32,281 nt of DNA from Pseudomonas putida (lineage in GTDB: Bacteria > Pseudomonadota > Gammaproteobacteria > Pseudomonadales > Pseudomonadaceae), in NCBI RefSeq assembly GCF_028682175.1, contig NZ_JANHKS010000056.1:1-32281 (forward strand), given 5' to 3'. Position numbers and translations under genes: made by a program. The notes beneath the pieces are model-generated. The model was not told the origin of the DNA. It saw nothing but the letters and a program-made list of their open reading frames with translations, and searched no databases. Below, piece after piece: positions 21,113 through 29,746 of the stretch; position 1 is the stretch's first letter, and each line of letters begins with the position of its first letter.

Positions 21113-21144
21113 ATTATCTGCGCGCTTTTAGTGGACACACTAAA
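21113..21144 (-). promoter_or_regulatory. Candidate carA promoter/operator: palindrome next to GATAAT
   Basis: TTTAGTG-TGTC-CACTAAA (21144-21127) is a perfect 7-bp-arm palindrome on the minus strand. GATAAT (21118-21113), a 5/6 match to the -10 consensus, follows 8 bases later. No good -35 is present: at proper spacing the position is occupied by the palindrome. This suggests a regulated promoter, but the regulator cannot be named from sequence. Confidence 0.45.
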
Positions 21145-21231
21145 GCTGTAGCTTACAGAAAAAGGGATTTTTAATCCACCGCTAAAACGCCGTTCAGGCT
21201 CAAGAATGCGACAGGACATCGCGTAGCGGTT

Positions 21232-21275
21232 AAAAACTGCGGGCAGGATACAGGGAAAAGCCCCTCTCCGCCCGC
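21232..21275 (-). terminator. Terminator of dapB
   Basis: GCGGGC (21275-21270) pairs with GCCCGC (21244-21239), with an inner AGGG/CCCT stem, followed on the minus strand by AGTTTTTA. It is 38 bases past the dapB stop, and separates the dnaJ-dapB transcript from carAB. Confidence 0.75.
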
Positions 21276-21312
21276 ATTCTTGCGTTTATTGCCGGTAGTG
21301 CGCAGGGAAAAA

Positions 21313-22119
21313 TCAGCGCAGGTCGAGGACGTCCTGCATGTCATACAGCCCCGACGCCTTGCCATCGAGCCACAGCGCGGCGCGCACTGCACCCTTGGCA
21401 AACGTCATGCGGCTAGACGCCTTGTGGGTTATTTCCAGGCGCTCGCCTTCGGCTGCGAACAGCACCGTGTGATCGCCCACCACATCACCACCGCGAACGG
21501 TCGCGAAGCCAATGGTCTCGCGCTCGCGCACGCCGGTGTTGCCTTCGCGCCCGTAGACCGCGACCTTGTTCAGGTCACGCCCCAGGGCCTTGGCGACCAC
21601 CTCACCCATGCTCACGGCCGTACCCGAAGGGGCATCGACCTTGTTGCGGTGATGGGCTTCGATGATCTCGATGTCCGCATCCTCGCCCATCACCCGCGCC
21701 GCCAGATCCAGCAGCTTGAACGACAGGTTCACGCCGACGCTGAAGTTGGAGGCGAAGACGATCGGAATGTCCTTGCTCGCCTCTTCCAGCAGATGCTTCT
21801 GCTCGGGGTTCAGGCCCGTGGTGCCGATGACCATGGCCTTGCCTGCCTTGCGGCAGAACGCCAGGTTTTTCAGCATCACGTCCGGCAGGGTGAAGTCGAT
21901 CAGCACGTCGAACTCGTCGATCACCTGTTCCAGGTTGCCGGTCAACTGCACACCGATACGCCCCAGGGAAGCCAGTTCGCCGGCATCGGCACCAATCATG
22001 GTGCTGCCGGGACGAACGATCGCCGCCGTCAGCCCCGTCAGTGGCGCACGTTCCTGAACGGCCTCCACCAGGTTCTTGCCCATCCGCCCGGCGGCGCCCA
22101 TCACAGCAATACGTCGCAT
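21313..22119 (-). CDS. dapB: 4-hydroxy-tetrahydrodipicolinate reductase
   Basis: DapB reduces hydroxy-tetrahydrodipicolinate with NAD(P)H in the diaminopimelate/lysine pathway, supplying peptidoglycan. The 268-residue product has the nucleotide-binding VMGAAGRMGKNL loop (about 6-17), the IDFTLPD segment and the catalytic EAHHRNKVDAPSGTA motif (His156, Lys160). Start ATG at 22119, only 10 bases after the dnaJ stop, so it is probably cotranscribed with dnaJ. The dnaJ-dapB-carA order is typical of Pseudomonas. Confidence 0.97.
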   Translation of the reverse strand: MRRIAVMGAAGRMGKNLVEAVQERAPLTGLTAAIVRPGSTMIGADAGELASLGRIGVQLTGNLEQVIDEFDVLIDFTLPDVMLKNLAFCRKAGKAMVIGTTGLNPEQKHLLEEASKDIPIVFASNFSVGVNLSFKLLDLAARVMGEDADIEIIEAHHRNKVDAPSGTAVSMGEVVAKALGRDLNKVAVYGREGNTGVRERETIGFATVRGGDVVGDHTVLFAAEGERLEITHKASSRMTFAKGAVRAALWLDGKASGLYDMQDVLDLR

Positions 22120-22129
22120 GCCCTGCTCC

Positions 22130-23257
22130 TTAGAGGTCGCCGAAGAAACGCTTCACGCCTTCGAACCAGCCACTGGCCTTGGGCGAATGCGAGCTGTCAC
22201 CTTCCAGGGACGAACGCAGCTCTTCGAGCAGTTCGCGCTGACGACGGCTCAGGTTGACCGGCGTTTCGACCGCCACACGGCACATCAGGTCGCCCGCACC
22301 GCCGCCACGCACAGGGGCAACGCCCTTGCCACGCAGACGGAACTGCTTGCCGGTCTGGGTACCCTCAGGGATTTTCAGTTTGACGCGGCCGTCCAGGGTC
22401 GGCACTTCCAGCTCGCCACCCAACGCTGCATCGGTGAAGCTGATCGGCACTTCGCAGTACAGGTGCTTGCCGTCGCGCTGGAAAATATCGTGCTCGCGCA
22501 CGTTGATCACGACGTACAGGTCGCCCGTCGGGCCACCCTGAACACCCGCCTCGCCTTCGCCCGACAGGCGAATGCGGTCGCCGGTATCGACACCCGGCGG
22601 CACCTTGACCGACAGCGTCTTGTACTCTTCGACACGGCCTTCGCCATGGCAGGAATCGCAAGGGTCGGAGATGATCTTGCCGTTGCCGTGGCAACGTGGA
22701 CAGGTCTGCTGGACAGAGAAGAAACCCTGCTGCATGCGCACCTGGCCAATACCGCCACAGGTCGGGCAGGTAACGGGCGAGGAGCCTTTCTTGGCGCCGC
22801 TGCCATCGCACGGTTTGCAGTTGACCAGCGTCGGCACGCGGATGCTGACGGTCGTGCCGCGCACGGCTTCTTCCAGGTTCAGCTCCAGGGTGTAACGCAG
22901 GTCGCTGCCGCGCTGGGCGCCGCCACGACCGCCGCCGGCACGGCCGCCGCCGAAGAAGTCACTGAAGACATCGCCGAAGATATCGGAGAAGTTGGCACCA
23001 CCGCCGAAACCTCCACCGCCGCCCATGCCCTGATCCATGGCGGCATGGCCATACTGATCGTAGGCCGCACGCTTGCTGGCGTCGGACAGCACTTCATAGG
23101 CTTCGTTGGCTTCCTTGAACGCATCTTCCGAGGCTTTGTCGCCCGGGTTGCGGTCAGGGTGGTATTTCATCGCGAGACGACGGTACGCCTTTTTCAGGTC
23201 CGCCTCGCTGGAGCCGCGTTCGACCCCCAACACTTCGTAATAGTCACGCTTTGACAT
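22130..23257 (-). CDS. dnaJ: Chaperone protein DnaJ (Hsp40)
   Basis: DnaJ delivers unfolded clients to DnaK and stimulates its ATPase. I place the start at the ATG at 23257 (MSKRDYYEVLGVERG), giving 375 residues; the upstream 28-codon extension is not DnaJ-like. The J domain has HPD at 33-35. A Gly/Phe-rich segment (about 75-110), four CxxCxGxG zinc modules (CKPCDGSG, CPTCGGIG, CPRCHGNG, CDSCHGEG) and the C-terminal substrate-binding domains follow. The ribosome site right before the ATG is weak; a stronger AGGAGGG lies 35 bases upstream in front of a short overlapping frame. It is 324 bases from dnaK. Confidence 0.97.
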   Translation of the reverse strand: MSKRDYYEVLGVERGSSEADLKKAYRRLAMKYHPDRNPGDKASEDAFKEANEAYEVLSDASKRAAYDQYGHAAMDQGMGGGGGFGGGANFSDIFGDVFSDFFGGGRAGGGRGGAQRGSDLRYTLELNLEEAVRGTTVSIRVPTLVNCKPCDGSGAKKGSSPVTCPTCGGIGQVRMQQGFFSVQQTCPRCHGNGKIISDPCDSCHGEGRVEEYKTLSVKVPPGVDTGDRIRLSGEGEAGVQGGPTGDLYVVINVREHDIFQRDGKHLYCEVPISFTDAALGGELEVPTLDGRVKLKIPEGTQTGKQFRLRGKGVAPVRGGGAGDLMCRVAVETPVNLSRRQRELLEELRSSLEGDSSHSPKASGWFEGVKRFFGDL

Positions 23258-23581
23258 AAGTTTTCTGCACTCTTGAGGACGTCCGACATAACCCTCCTGA
23301 GTTTGCCGAACTCGTTGAGCCCCTTTCAGGCCCGGACCCAACTCACGTCAATTCAACGATCCTGGTCTTGGTTCAACGGCCTTCAACGACCGAGAAAAGC
23401 GGCAGAACAAGCCGGGTTGCAGGAGCTTCCGGCTTTGCCACGGGCCTTGCGAACGGGTTCGCAAAACCTTGAAAAAATTCGCGTATTCCAGACACGCCAA
23501 CGCGGGAGCAAGCTCCCGCGCGGCGACATCCTACCAGCGACCACCAAAAAGTGTTCAACCGGCGATCAAGTGAGCTCGCGC
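23258..23581. repeat. dnaK-dnaJ spacer with three inverted repeats, one REP-like
   Basis: This 324-base stretch has no convincing gene. It holds a REP-like palindrome CGCGGGAGC-AA-GCTCCCGCG (23501-23520), a perfect TTGCGAAC-GG-GTTCGCAA repeat (23447-23464) and AAGCCGG/CCGGCTT arms (23409-23435). Three CGTTGAA copies cluster at about 23350-23390 on the minus strand. I found no CTTGAA/CCCCAT sigma-32 pair and no U-tract terminator, so dnaJ is probably reached by read-through from dnaK. Confidence 0.55.
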
Positions 23582-25498
<1,917 letters not shown>

Positions 25499-25577
25499 GT
25501 TTGACTCTCCCGAAACTTTGAATTTGGTTGCCGCAACTGCGTTTACAAATTGCGGTAATTCTTTAAACCATGGCCCT

Positions 25578-25606
25578 TAGATGGGGCCCGTTCAGCTGAT
25601 TTCAAG
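25578..25606 (-). promoter_or_regulatory. Sigma-32 heat-shock promoter of dnaK
   Basis: CTTGAA (25606-25601), 14 bases, then CCCCATCTA (25586-25578) on the minus strand match the sigma-32 consensus. The -35 box includes the last bases of grpE: its TGA stop (25604-25602) is part of CTTGAA. The predicted transcript starts at about 25571, leaving a leader of about 70 bases before dnaK. Confidence 0.85.
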
Positions 25607-26165
25607 CCTGCTCGTCAATTGACGGTGCAACAGGCGACGGTGCCTTGCTGACCACGACCATGGCCGGGCGCAGCAGACGACCGTTGAGCTGATAACCCTT
25701 CTGGAACACCTTGAGCACACTGTTGGGCTCGACCTCGGCGCTTTCCTGCATGGCCATCGCCTGGTGGTGCTCGGCGTTGAACGGCTGGCCGTGCGGGTCG
25801 ATGGCTTCCAACTGGTAGCGCTTGAGGGTGTCGCCGAACATTTTCAGGGTCAGCTCGATGCCTTCACGCATCGGGCGGATGCTCTCGTCGTCCGGGTTGG
25901 ACAGGTCCAGGCCACGCTCCAGGCTGTCGACGATCGGCAGCAGGTCGCTCGCGAACTTCTCCAGTGCGAATTTGTGGGCCTTCTCGACGTCCTGCTCGGC
26001 GCGGCGGCGGACGTTCTGCAGATCCGCAGCGACACGCAGGGACTGGTCCTTCGCTGCGGCCAGTTGCTCTTCGAGCACTTGTACGCGGGTTGCCAAATCT
26101 TCTCCGGACGCCGCGTCTGCAGCCTGATCCTGAGCCTGCGTATCCGGGTTCTGTTCGTCAGCCAT
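25602..26165 (-). CDS. grpE: Nucleotide exchange factor GrpE
   Basis: GrpE releases ADP from DnaK and works as a dimer. I take the ATG at 26165 (MADEQNPDTQAQDQ) because GGAGGAGAG lies just before it; the alternative ATG five codons upstream is embedded in that ribosome site. The 187-residue product has an acidic, probably disordered N-terminus (1-35), a long coiled coil (about 35-90, including DLQNVRRRAEQDVEKAHKFA) and a beta domain with HHQAM and the conserved FQKGYQLNGRLLRPAMVVVS. It is first in grpE-dnaK-dnaJ and divergent from recN. Confidence 0.97.
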   Translation of the reverse strand: MADEQNPDTQAQDQAADAASGEDLATRVQVLEEQLAAAKDQSLRVAADLQNVRRRAEQDVEKAHKFALEKFASDLLPIVDSLERGLDLSNPDDESIRPMREGIELTLKMFGDTLKRYQLEAIDPHGQPFNAEHHQAMAMQESAEVEPNSVLKVFQKGYQLNGRLLRPAMVVVSKAPSPVAPSIDEQA

Positions 26166-26217
26166 TGTTCTCTCCTCCAAATTACGTCCGTGAGCTCAAC
26201 TCACGCTTCTGCCCGGC

Positions 26218-26246
26218 TATATGGGGCCTTAATTTTCGGCTTCAAG
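26218..26246 (-). promoter_or_regulatory. Sigma-32 heat-shock promoter of grpE
   Basis: CTTGAA (26246-26241), 14 bases, then CCCCATATA (26226-26218): an essentially perfect sigma-32 promoter on the minus strand, preceded by CC as in the extended consensus. The predicted transcript starts near 26211, 46 bases before grpE. Confidence 0.9.
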
Positions 26247-26381
26247 GGCATTCGATGCAGGATCAGGCGAAAGACCCTACAAATTTTCCGACATGGCGTT
26301 TATCCAGTCGCTGCCGGCGATTGATGATTGGTGGTGCTAAAAACATCCCTCCAACCTGCCAAATCGAGCTAAGCGCGGGCA

Positions 26382-26411
26382 TTGTCAGCCCGAAGCAAAA
26401 CACTGTATAAA
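26382..26411 (+). promoter_or_regulatory. recN promoter
   Basis: TTGTCA (26382-26387), an 18-base spacer and TATAAA (26406-26411) fit a sigma-70 promoter. The -10 box lies within the LexA box, so repressor binding would exclude polymerase. The start would be near 26418. Confidence 0.75.
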
Positions 26412-26418
26412 TAACCAG
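26403..26418 (+). promoter_or_regulatory. LexA (SOS) box of recN
   Basis: CTGTATAAATAACCAG matches the gammaproteobacterial SOS consensus CTGT-N8-ACAG with one mismatch in the second half. It sits 24 bases before the recN start and covers the -10 box. recN is a classical LexA-regulated gene. Confidence 0.9.
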
Positions 26419-26441
26419 ACAATTTCTTGGGAGCCGCCCCT

Positions 26442-28115
26442 ATGCTGGTGCACCTGTCCATCCACAACTACGCCATCGTTGAACACCTCGATCTGGAACT
26501 GGATCGCGGCATGAGCGTGATCACCGGGGAAACCGGGGCCGGCAAGTCGATCATGCTCGACGCGCTGGGCCTGACCCTGGGCGATCGCGCCGACAGCGGC
26601 GTGGTCAGGCCGGGCGCCGACAAGGCCGACATCCTCGCCACCTTCGACGTCTCCGACATCCCGGAAGCGCAGGCGTGGCTCTCCGAGCGCGATCTGGAAA
26701 CCGACGGGCCGTGCATCCTGCGCCGGGTCATCACCGCCGAAGGCCGCTCCCGCGCCTATATAAATGGCACGCCGTGCCCGCAGGGTGACCTGAAAGCGCT
26801 GGGCGAGCTGTTGATCGACATCCACAGCCAGCACGAGCACCAGTCGCTGCTCAAGACCGACACCCATCGCCGCCTGCTGGACGAATACGCCGGGGCCACC
26901 GACCTCGCCCGCCAGGTACACCTTGCGGCCCAGCGCTGGCGCCAGACCCGCCAGGAACTGGAACGCCTGGCCAACTCCGGTGACGAACAGCGCGCCAAGC
27001 ATCAGTTGCTCAGTTACCAGCTCGAAGAACTTGAAGGCCTGAGCCTGGGCGAAAACGAGCTGGAGCATCTGGAGCAGGAACACACCACCCTGACCAACGC
27101 CGAAAGCCTGCTGGGCATTTGCCGACAGGTGGTCGAACTGTGCAGCGAAAGCGATTCAGGCAACGCACTGAACGCGCTGACCGCCAGCCTCAACCGCCTG
27201 ACCAGTGTGAACAACTCGCCGGATGCCCTGAACGAGGCGACCAACCTGCTCTCCAGTGCGCAGATTCAGGTCGAGGAAGCGGTCGGTGAAATCAACCGGT
27301 TTCTTGATCGTTTCGAGGCCGATCCGGCGCGCCTGCAACAAATCGAAGAACGCCTGGACACCATCTACACCCTGGCGCGCAAGCACCGCGTTCAACCGAC
27401 TGAAGTTCCGGCGCTGCATCAGAAACTGCTGGATGAAATCGAAACCCTCAACGCTAACGACGAGGCCATCGAACGCCTGGAGCACGAACTGGGCTCCTAC
27501 GCGCGTCATTACCAGGAAAAGGCCCGGGAACTGAGCGACCTGCGCCACCGCGCAGCGCCTGAACTGGCCCATGCAGTTGAAACCGAGATTCAGCGCCTGG
27601 GCATGCCCGGCGGACGGTTCAACATCGAGCTGCGGCAGAACGCCGACAAGGAACTGTCACCCCACGGGCTTGAGCTGGTCGAGTTGCTGGTCAGCGCCAA
27701 CCCCGGGCAGCCGATCAAGGCACTGGCGAAAGTCGCGTCAGGGGGCGAACTGTCACGGATCAGCCTGGCGATACAGGTCATCACGGCGCAGACCTCGCGC
27801 ATTCCGACCCTGGTGTTCGACGAAGTGGACGTCGGCATCGGCGGCCCGACCGCAGAAATCGTCGGGCAACTGCTGCGCAGGCTGGGCGAACGCGGCCAGG
27901 TCATGACCGTGACCCACCTGCCCCAGGTCGCCGCCCAAGGGCATCAGCACCTGTTCGTGCACAAGGTCCGTGAAGCCGAGGCCACCCGCACTGCCGTATC
28001 GAAGCTGAGCAAGGCCGAGCGAGTCGAAGAAGTGGCGCGGATGCTCGGCGGCATCGACCTGACCAAGGAATCCCTGGCCCACGCGAAGAAGATGGTGGTG
28101 GCAGCAAAATCCTAA
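26442..28115 (+). CDS. recN: DNA repair protein RecN
   Basis: RecN is an SMC-like ATPase that acts at double-strand breaks during recombinational repair. I place the start at the ATG at 26442 (MLVHLSIHNYAIVEHLDLEL), giving 557 residues; a TTG five codons upstream is less likely as it would place the GGGAG ribosome site inside the gene. Walker A GETGAGKS is at 29-36, a coiled coil covers about 160-370, and the ABC signature ASGGELSRI and Walker B TLVFDEVDVGIGG lie in the C-terminal half. It is divergent from grpE and convergent with fur. Confidence 0.97.
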   Translation: MLVHLSIHNYAIVEHLDLELDRGMSVITGETGAGKSIMLDALGLTLGDRADSGVVRPGADKADILATFDVSDIPEAQAWLSERDLETDGPCILRRVITAEGRSRAYINGTPCPQGDLKALGELLIDIHSQHEHQSLLKTDTHRRLLDEYAGATDLARQVHLAAQRWRQTRQELERLANSGDEQRAKHQLLSYQLEELEGLSLGENELEHLEQEHTTLTNAESLLGICRQVVELCSESDSGNALNALTASLNRLTSVNNSPDALNEATNLLSSAQIQVEEAVGEINRFLDRFEADPARLQQIEERLDTIYTLARKHRVQPTEVPALHQKLLDEIETLNANDEAIERLEHELGSYARHYQEKARELSDLRHRAAPELAHAVETEIQRLGMPGGRFNIELRQNADKELSPHGLELVELLVSANPGQPIKALAKVASGGELSRISLAIQVITAQTSRIPTLVFDEVDVGIGGPTAEIVGQLLRRLGERGQVMTVTHLPQVAAQGHQHLFVHKVREAEATRTAVSKLSKAERVEEVARMLGGIDLTKESLAHAKKMVVAAKS

Positions 28116-28117
28116 AC

Positions 28118-28206
28118 GTAGCAGCACGGCTTGCCGGCGGGAGCAGTGTGTCAGGCGACTTATTCGTCACAGGCCCACCGCTCCCGCCGGCAAGCCGTGC
28201 TGCTAC
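28118..28206. repeat. REPIN: two perfect inverted REP sequences after recN
   Basis: A 27-base element (28118-28144, beginning GTAGCAGCACGGCTTGCCGG) is repeated exactly in reverse complement at 28180-28206, with 35 bases between. This paired layout is the REPIN form of Pseudomonas REP sequences. It starts 3 bases after the recN stop codon. A third copy of the same family is at 32242-32268. Confidence 0.9.
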
Positions 28207-28251
28207 AGGATCAGCGCAGATGCGACCAAGGGGCAAACTCCCGAAAACGAC

Positions 28252-28283
28252 AAAGGCGACCCTGAGGTCGCCTTTGCTTTGTT
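28252..28283. terminator. Bidirectional terminator between recN and fur
   Basis: A perfect 10-bp stem, AAAGGCGACC (28252-28261) and GGTCGCCTTT (28266-28275), with a CTGA loop, in the convergent spacer. T-rich sequence follows on the plus strand (GCTTTGTTT), weaker on the minus (GTCGTTTT). It should end both recN and fur transcripts. Confidence 0.8.
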
Positions 28284-28295
28284 TCAAAAAAAGAC

Positions 28296-28703
28296 TTACG
28301 CCTTTTTCTTGCGTACGTAGAGCACAAGATTGTGATCCACCAGCTCGAAGCCGTGTTCGGCGACGATCTGCTTCTGAAGCTCTTCGATGCCCTTGTGGAA
28401 GAACTCGATCACTTCACCGGAATCCACGTTGACCATATGGTCGTGGTGGCCTCCGTCGGCCAGTTCGAATACGGCGTGACCGCCGTCGAAGTTGTGGCGA
28501 ACCACCAACCCGGCTGCTTCGAACTGAGTCAAAACACGGTAAACCGTCGCCAGACCGACGTCCTCGTTGGCCTCCATAAGCGCCTTGTAGACGTCTTCCG
28601 CGCTCATGTGGCGCTGCTCTGCAGAATCGAGCATTTGAAGGATCTTGACCCGTGGCAGGGTCACTTTAAGTCCAGCTTTGCGTAGTTCGCTATTTTCAAC
28701 CAT
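28296..28703 (-). CDS. fur: Ferric uptake regulator Fur
   Basis: Fur is the iron-responsive repressor of siderophore and iron-uptake genes. I place the start at the ATG at 28703 (MVENSELRKAGLKVTLPRVK), giving 135 residues; the 32-codon open extension upstream crosses the promoter region. It has the winged helix (1 to about 82, recognition region VGLATVYRVLTQFEAAGLV) and the metal/dimer domain with HAVFELADGGHHDHM. The protein contains no cysteine, so Cys-based structural zinc is excluded. It is divergent from bamE, an arrangement known for Pseudomonas fur and omlA. I saw no clear Fur box in the shared promoter. Confidence 0.97.
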   Translation of the reverse strand: MVENSELRKAGLKVTLPRVKILQMLDSAEQRHMSAEDVYKALMEANEDVGLATVYRVLTQFEAAGLVVRHNFDGGHAVFELADGGHHDHMVNVDSGEVIEFFHKGIEELQKQIVAEHGFELVDHNLVLYVRKKKA

Positions 28704-28727
28704 GGTCAGCTTTCTCGCAGACGCTGC

Positions 28728-28756
28728 TTCGCAGCTTCTCTTAATGCAGGTATGAT
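28728..28756 (+). promoter_or_regulatory. bamE promoter
   Basis: TTCGCA (28728-28733), 17 bases and TATGAT (28751-28756) on the plus strand, with the start predicted near 28763, about 39 bases before bamE. Its -10 box overlaps that of the antiparallel fur promoter. Confidence 0.65.
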
Positions 28757-28780
28757 CGGGGTTTACGTTGTCCCAGCCAA
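28752..28780 (-). promoter_or_regulatory. fur promoter (antiparallel to the bamE promoter)
   Basis: On the minus strand TTGGCT (28780-28775), 17 bases and GATCAT (28757-28752), each matching 4 of 6 consensus bases. The predicted start is near 28745, 42 bases before fur. The two promoters share five bases of their -10 boxes and cannot both be occupied. Confidence 0.5.
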
Positions 28781-28801
28781 GATAGTGGAAGTCGCCCACC
28801 G

Positions 28802-29326
28802 ATGCAAAACACCAAGCTCTTGCTAACCAGTTTCACCTTCGTGGGACTGCTCGCACTCGCCGGTTGTTCATTCCCCGGGGTTTATAAAATCGACATCCAA
28901 CAGGGCAATGTCGTCACGCAGGACATGATAGACCAGTTAAGGCCCGGAATGACCCGTCGGCAAGTAAGGTTTATCATGGGTAACCCCCTGCTGACCGACA
29001 CGTTCCACCCTGAGCGCTGGGACTACCTGTACAGTCTTCAGCCAGGTGGCGGTGAACGCCAGCAGGAGCGCATCAGCCTGACCTTCAACGGCAATGACCA
29101 GTTGGCCAGCCTTTCCGGTGACTTCAAGCCAGGCGTGAGCCGCGACGAAGCCATCCTCGGCAAAGGCAGCGATACCACTGTCACCCCCGAAAACACTGGG
29201 GAACAGCCGAAGAAAGAAGAGCCGCCAAAGCCAGGCTCGCTGCTCGAGCAGATCCAGAACGACGTCGACAAGGTCGAAACCGTTCCGGTCCCGAACCAGG
29301 AACCGCTGGACACCAATCCACGCTGA
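28802..29326 (+). CDS. bamE: Outer membrane lipoprotein BamE (OmlA/SmpA)
   Basis: BamE is a lipoprotein of the BAM complex that inserts beta-barrel proteins into the outer membrane; in Pseudomonas it is called OmlA. The 174-residue product has a lipoprotein signal peptide with lipobox LAGC and acylated Cys22. The BamE fold (about 28-110) includes QLRPGMTRRQVRFIMGNPLL and WDYLYSLQ. A charged, Pro/Glu/Lys-rich C-terminal tail of about 60 residues, absent from the shorter E. coli protein, is probably disordered. Divergent from fur. Confidence 0.95.
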   Translation: MQNTKLLLTSFTFVGLLALAGCSFPGVYKIDIQQGNVVTQDMIDQLRPGMTRRQVRFIMGNPLLTDTFHPERWDYLYSLQPGGGERQQERISLTFNGNDQLASLSGDFKPGVSRDEAILGKGSDTTVTPENTGEQPKKEEPPKPGSLLEQIQNDVDKVETVPVPNQEPLDTNPR

Positions 29327-29368
29327 TTCCGCGCTGTACCGCCCCGTTCCCCTCTGGGAAGGCGGCAC

Positions 29369-29397
29369 AAAAAAACCCGGCCAGCCCGGGTTTTTTT
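29369..29397. terminator. Bidirectional terminator between bamE and rnfH
   Basis: ACCCGG/CCGGGT arms with a five-base loop, flanked by seven A on one side and seven T on the other, in the 99-base convergent spacer. The symmetric A and T runs make it effective on both strands. Confidence 0.93.
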
Positions 29398-29425
29398 ATG
29401 TCCATCGATTGCAGCGATGGAAAAC

Positions 29426-29746
29426 TTAAATCGATTTCTGCCCTTTTCGCGCCTTCGCAGCCTTCTCTGCGCGCAAACGCCGCACCTCTTTGGGATCAGC
29501 CAGCAGCGGTCGGTAGATCTCGACGCGATCCCCCTCCTCCAACTTTCGCACCTTGGGATCGGCGATCACCTTGCCGAAAATGCCCAATGCACAGGCCGTC
29601 AGGTCGAGATCCGGAAACAACGCGCCGATCCCCGAAGCCTGCACGGCACTGAGCACCGTGGCGCCGACCGGCACTTGCAGCTTGAGCAGTTCCTGGCGAT
29701 CGACAGCGGCGTATACCACTTCGACGCTGATCAGCGCCTCAGCCAT
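29426..29746 (-). CDS. rnfH: RnfH family ubiquitin-like protein (RatB)
   Basis: A small beta-grasp protein of the RnfH/UPF0125 family; the second gene of the ratA-ratB pair in E. coli. Its function is not firmly established. I place the start at the ATG at 29746 (MAEALISVEVVYAAVDRQEL), which overlaps the ratA stop by 8 bases; this gives 106 residues. The conserved segment LGIFGKVIADPKVRKLEEGDRVEIYRPL is split across the middle, followed by a basic Lys/Arg/Ala tail (about 85-106). Tight coupling with ratA suggests joint expression. Confidence 0.92.
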   Translation of the reverse strand: MAEALISVEVVYAAVDRQELLKLQVPVGATVLSAVQASGIGALFPDLDLTACALGIFGKVIADPKVRKLEEGDRVEIYRPLLADPKEVRRLRAEKAAKARKGQKSI

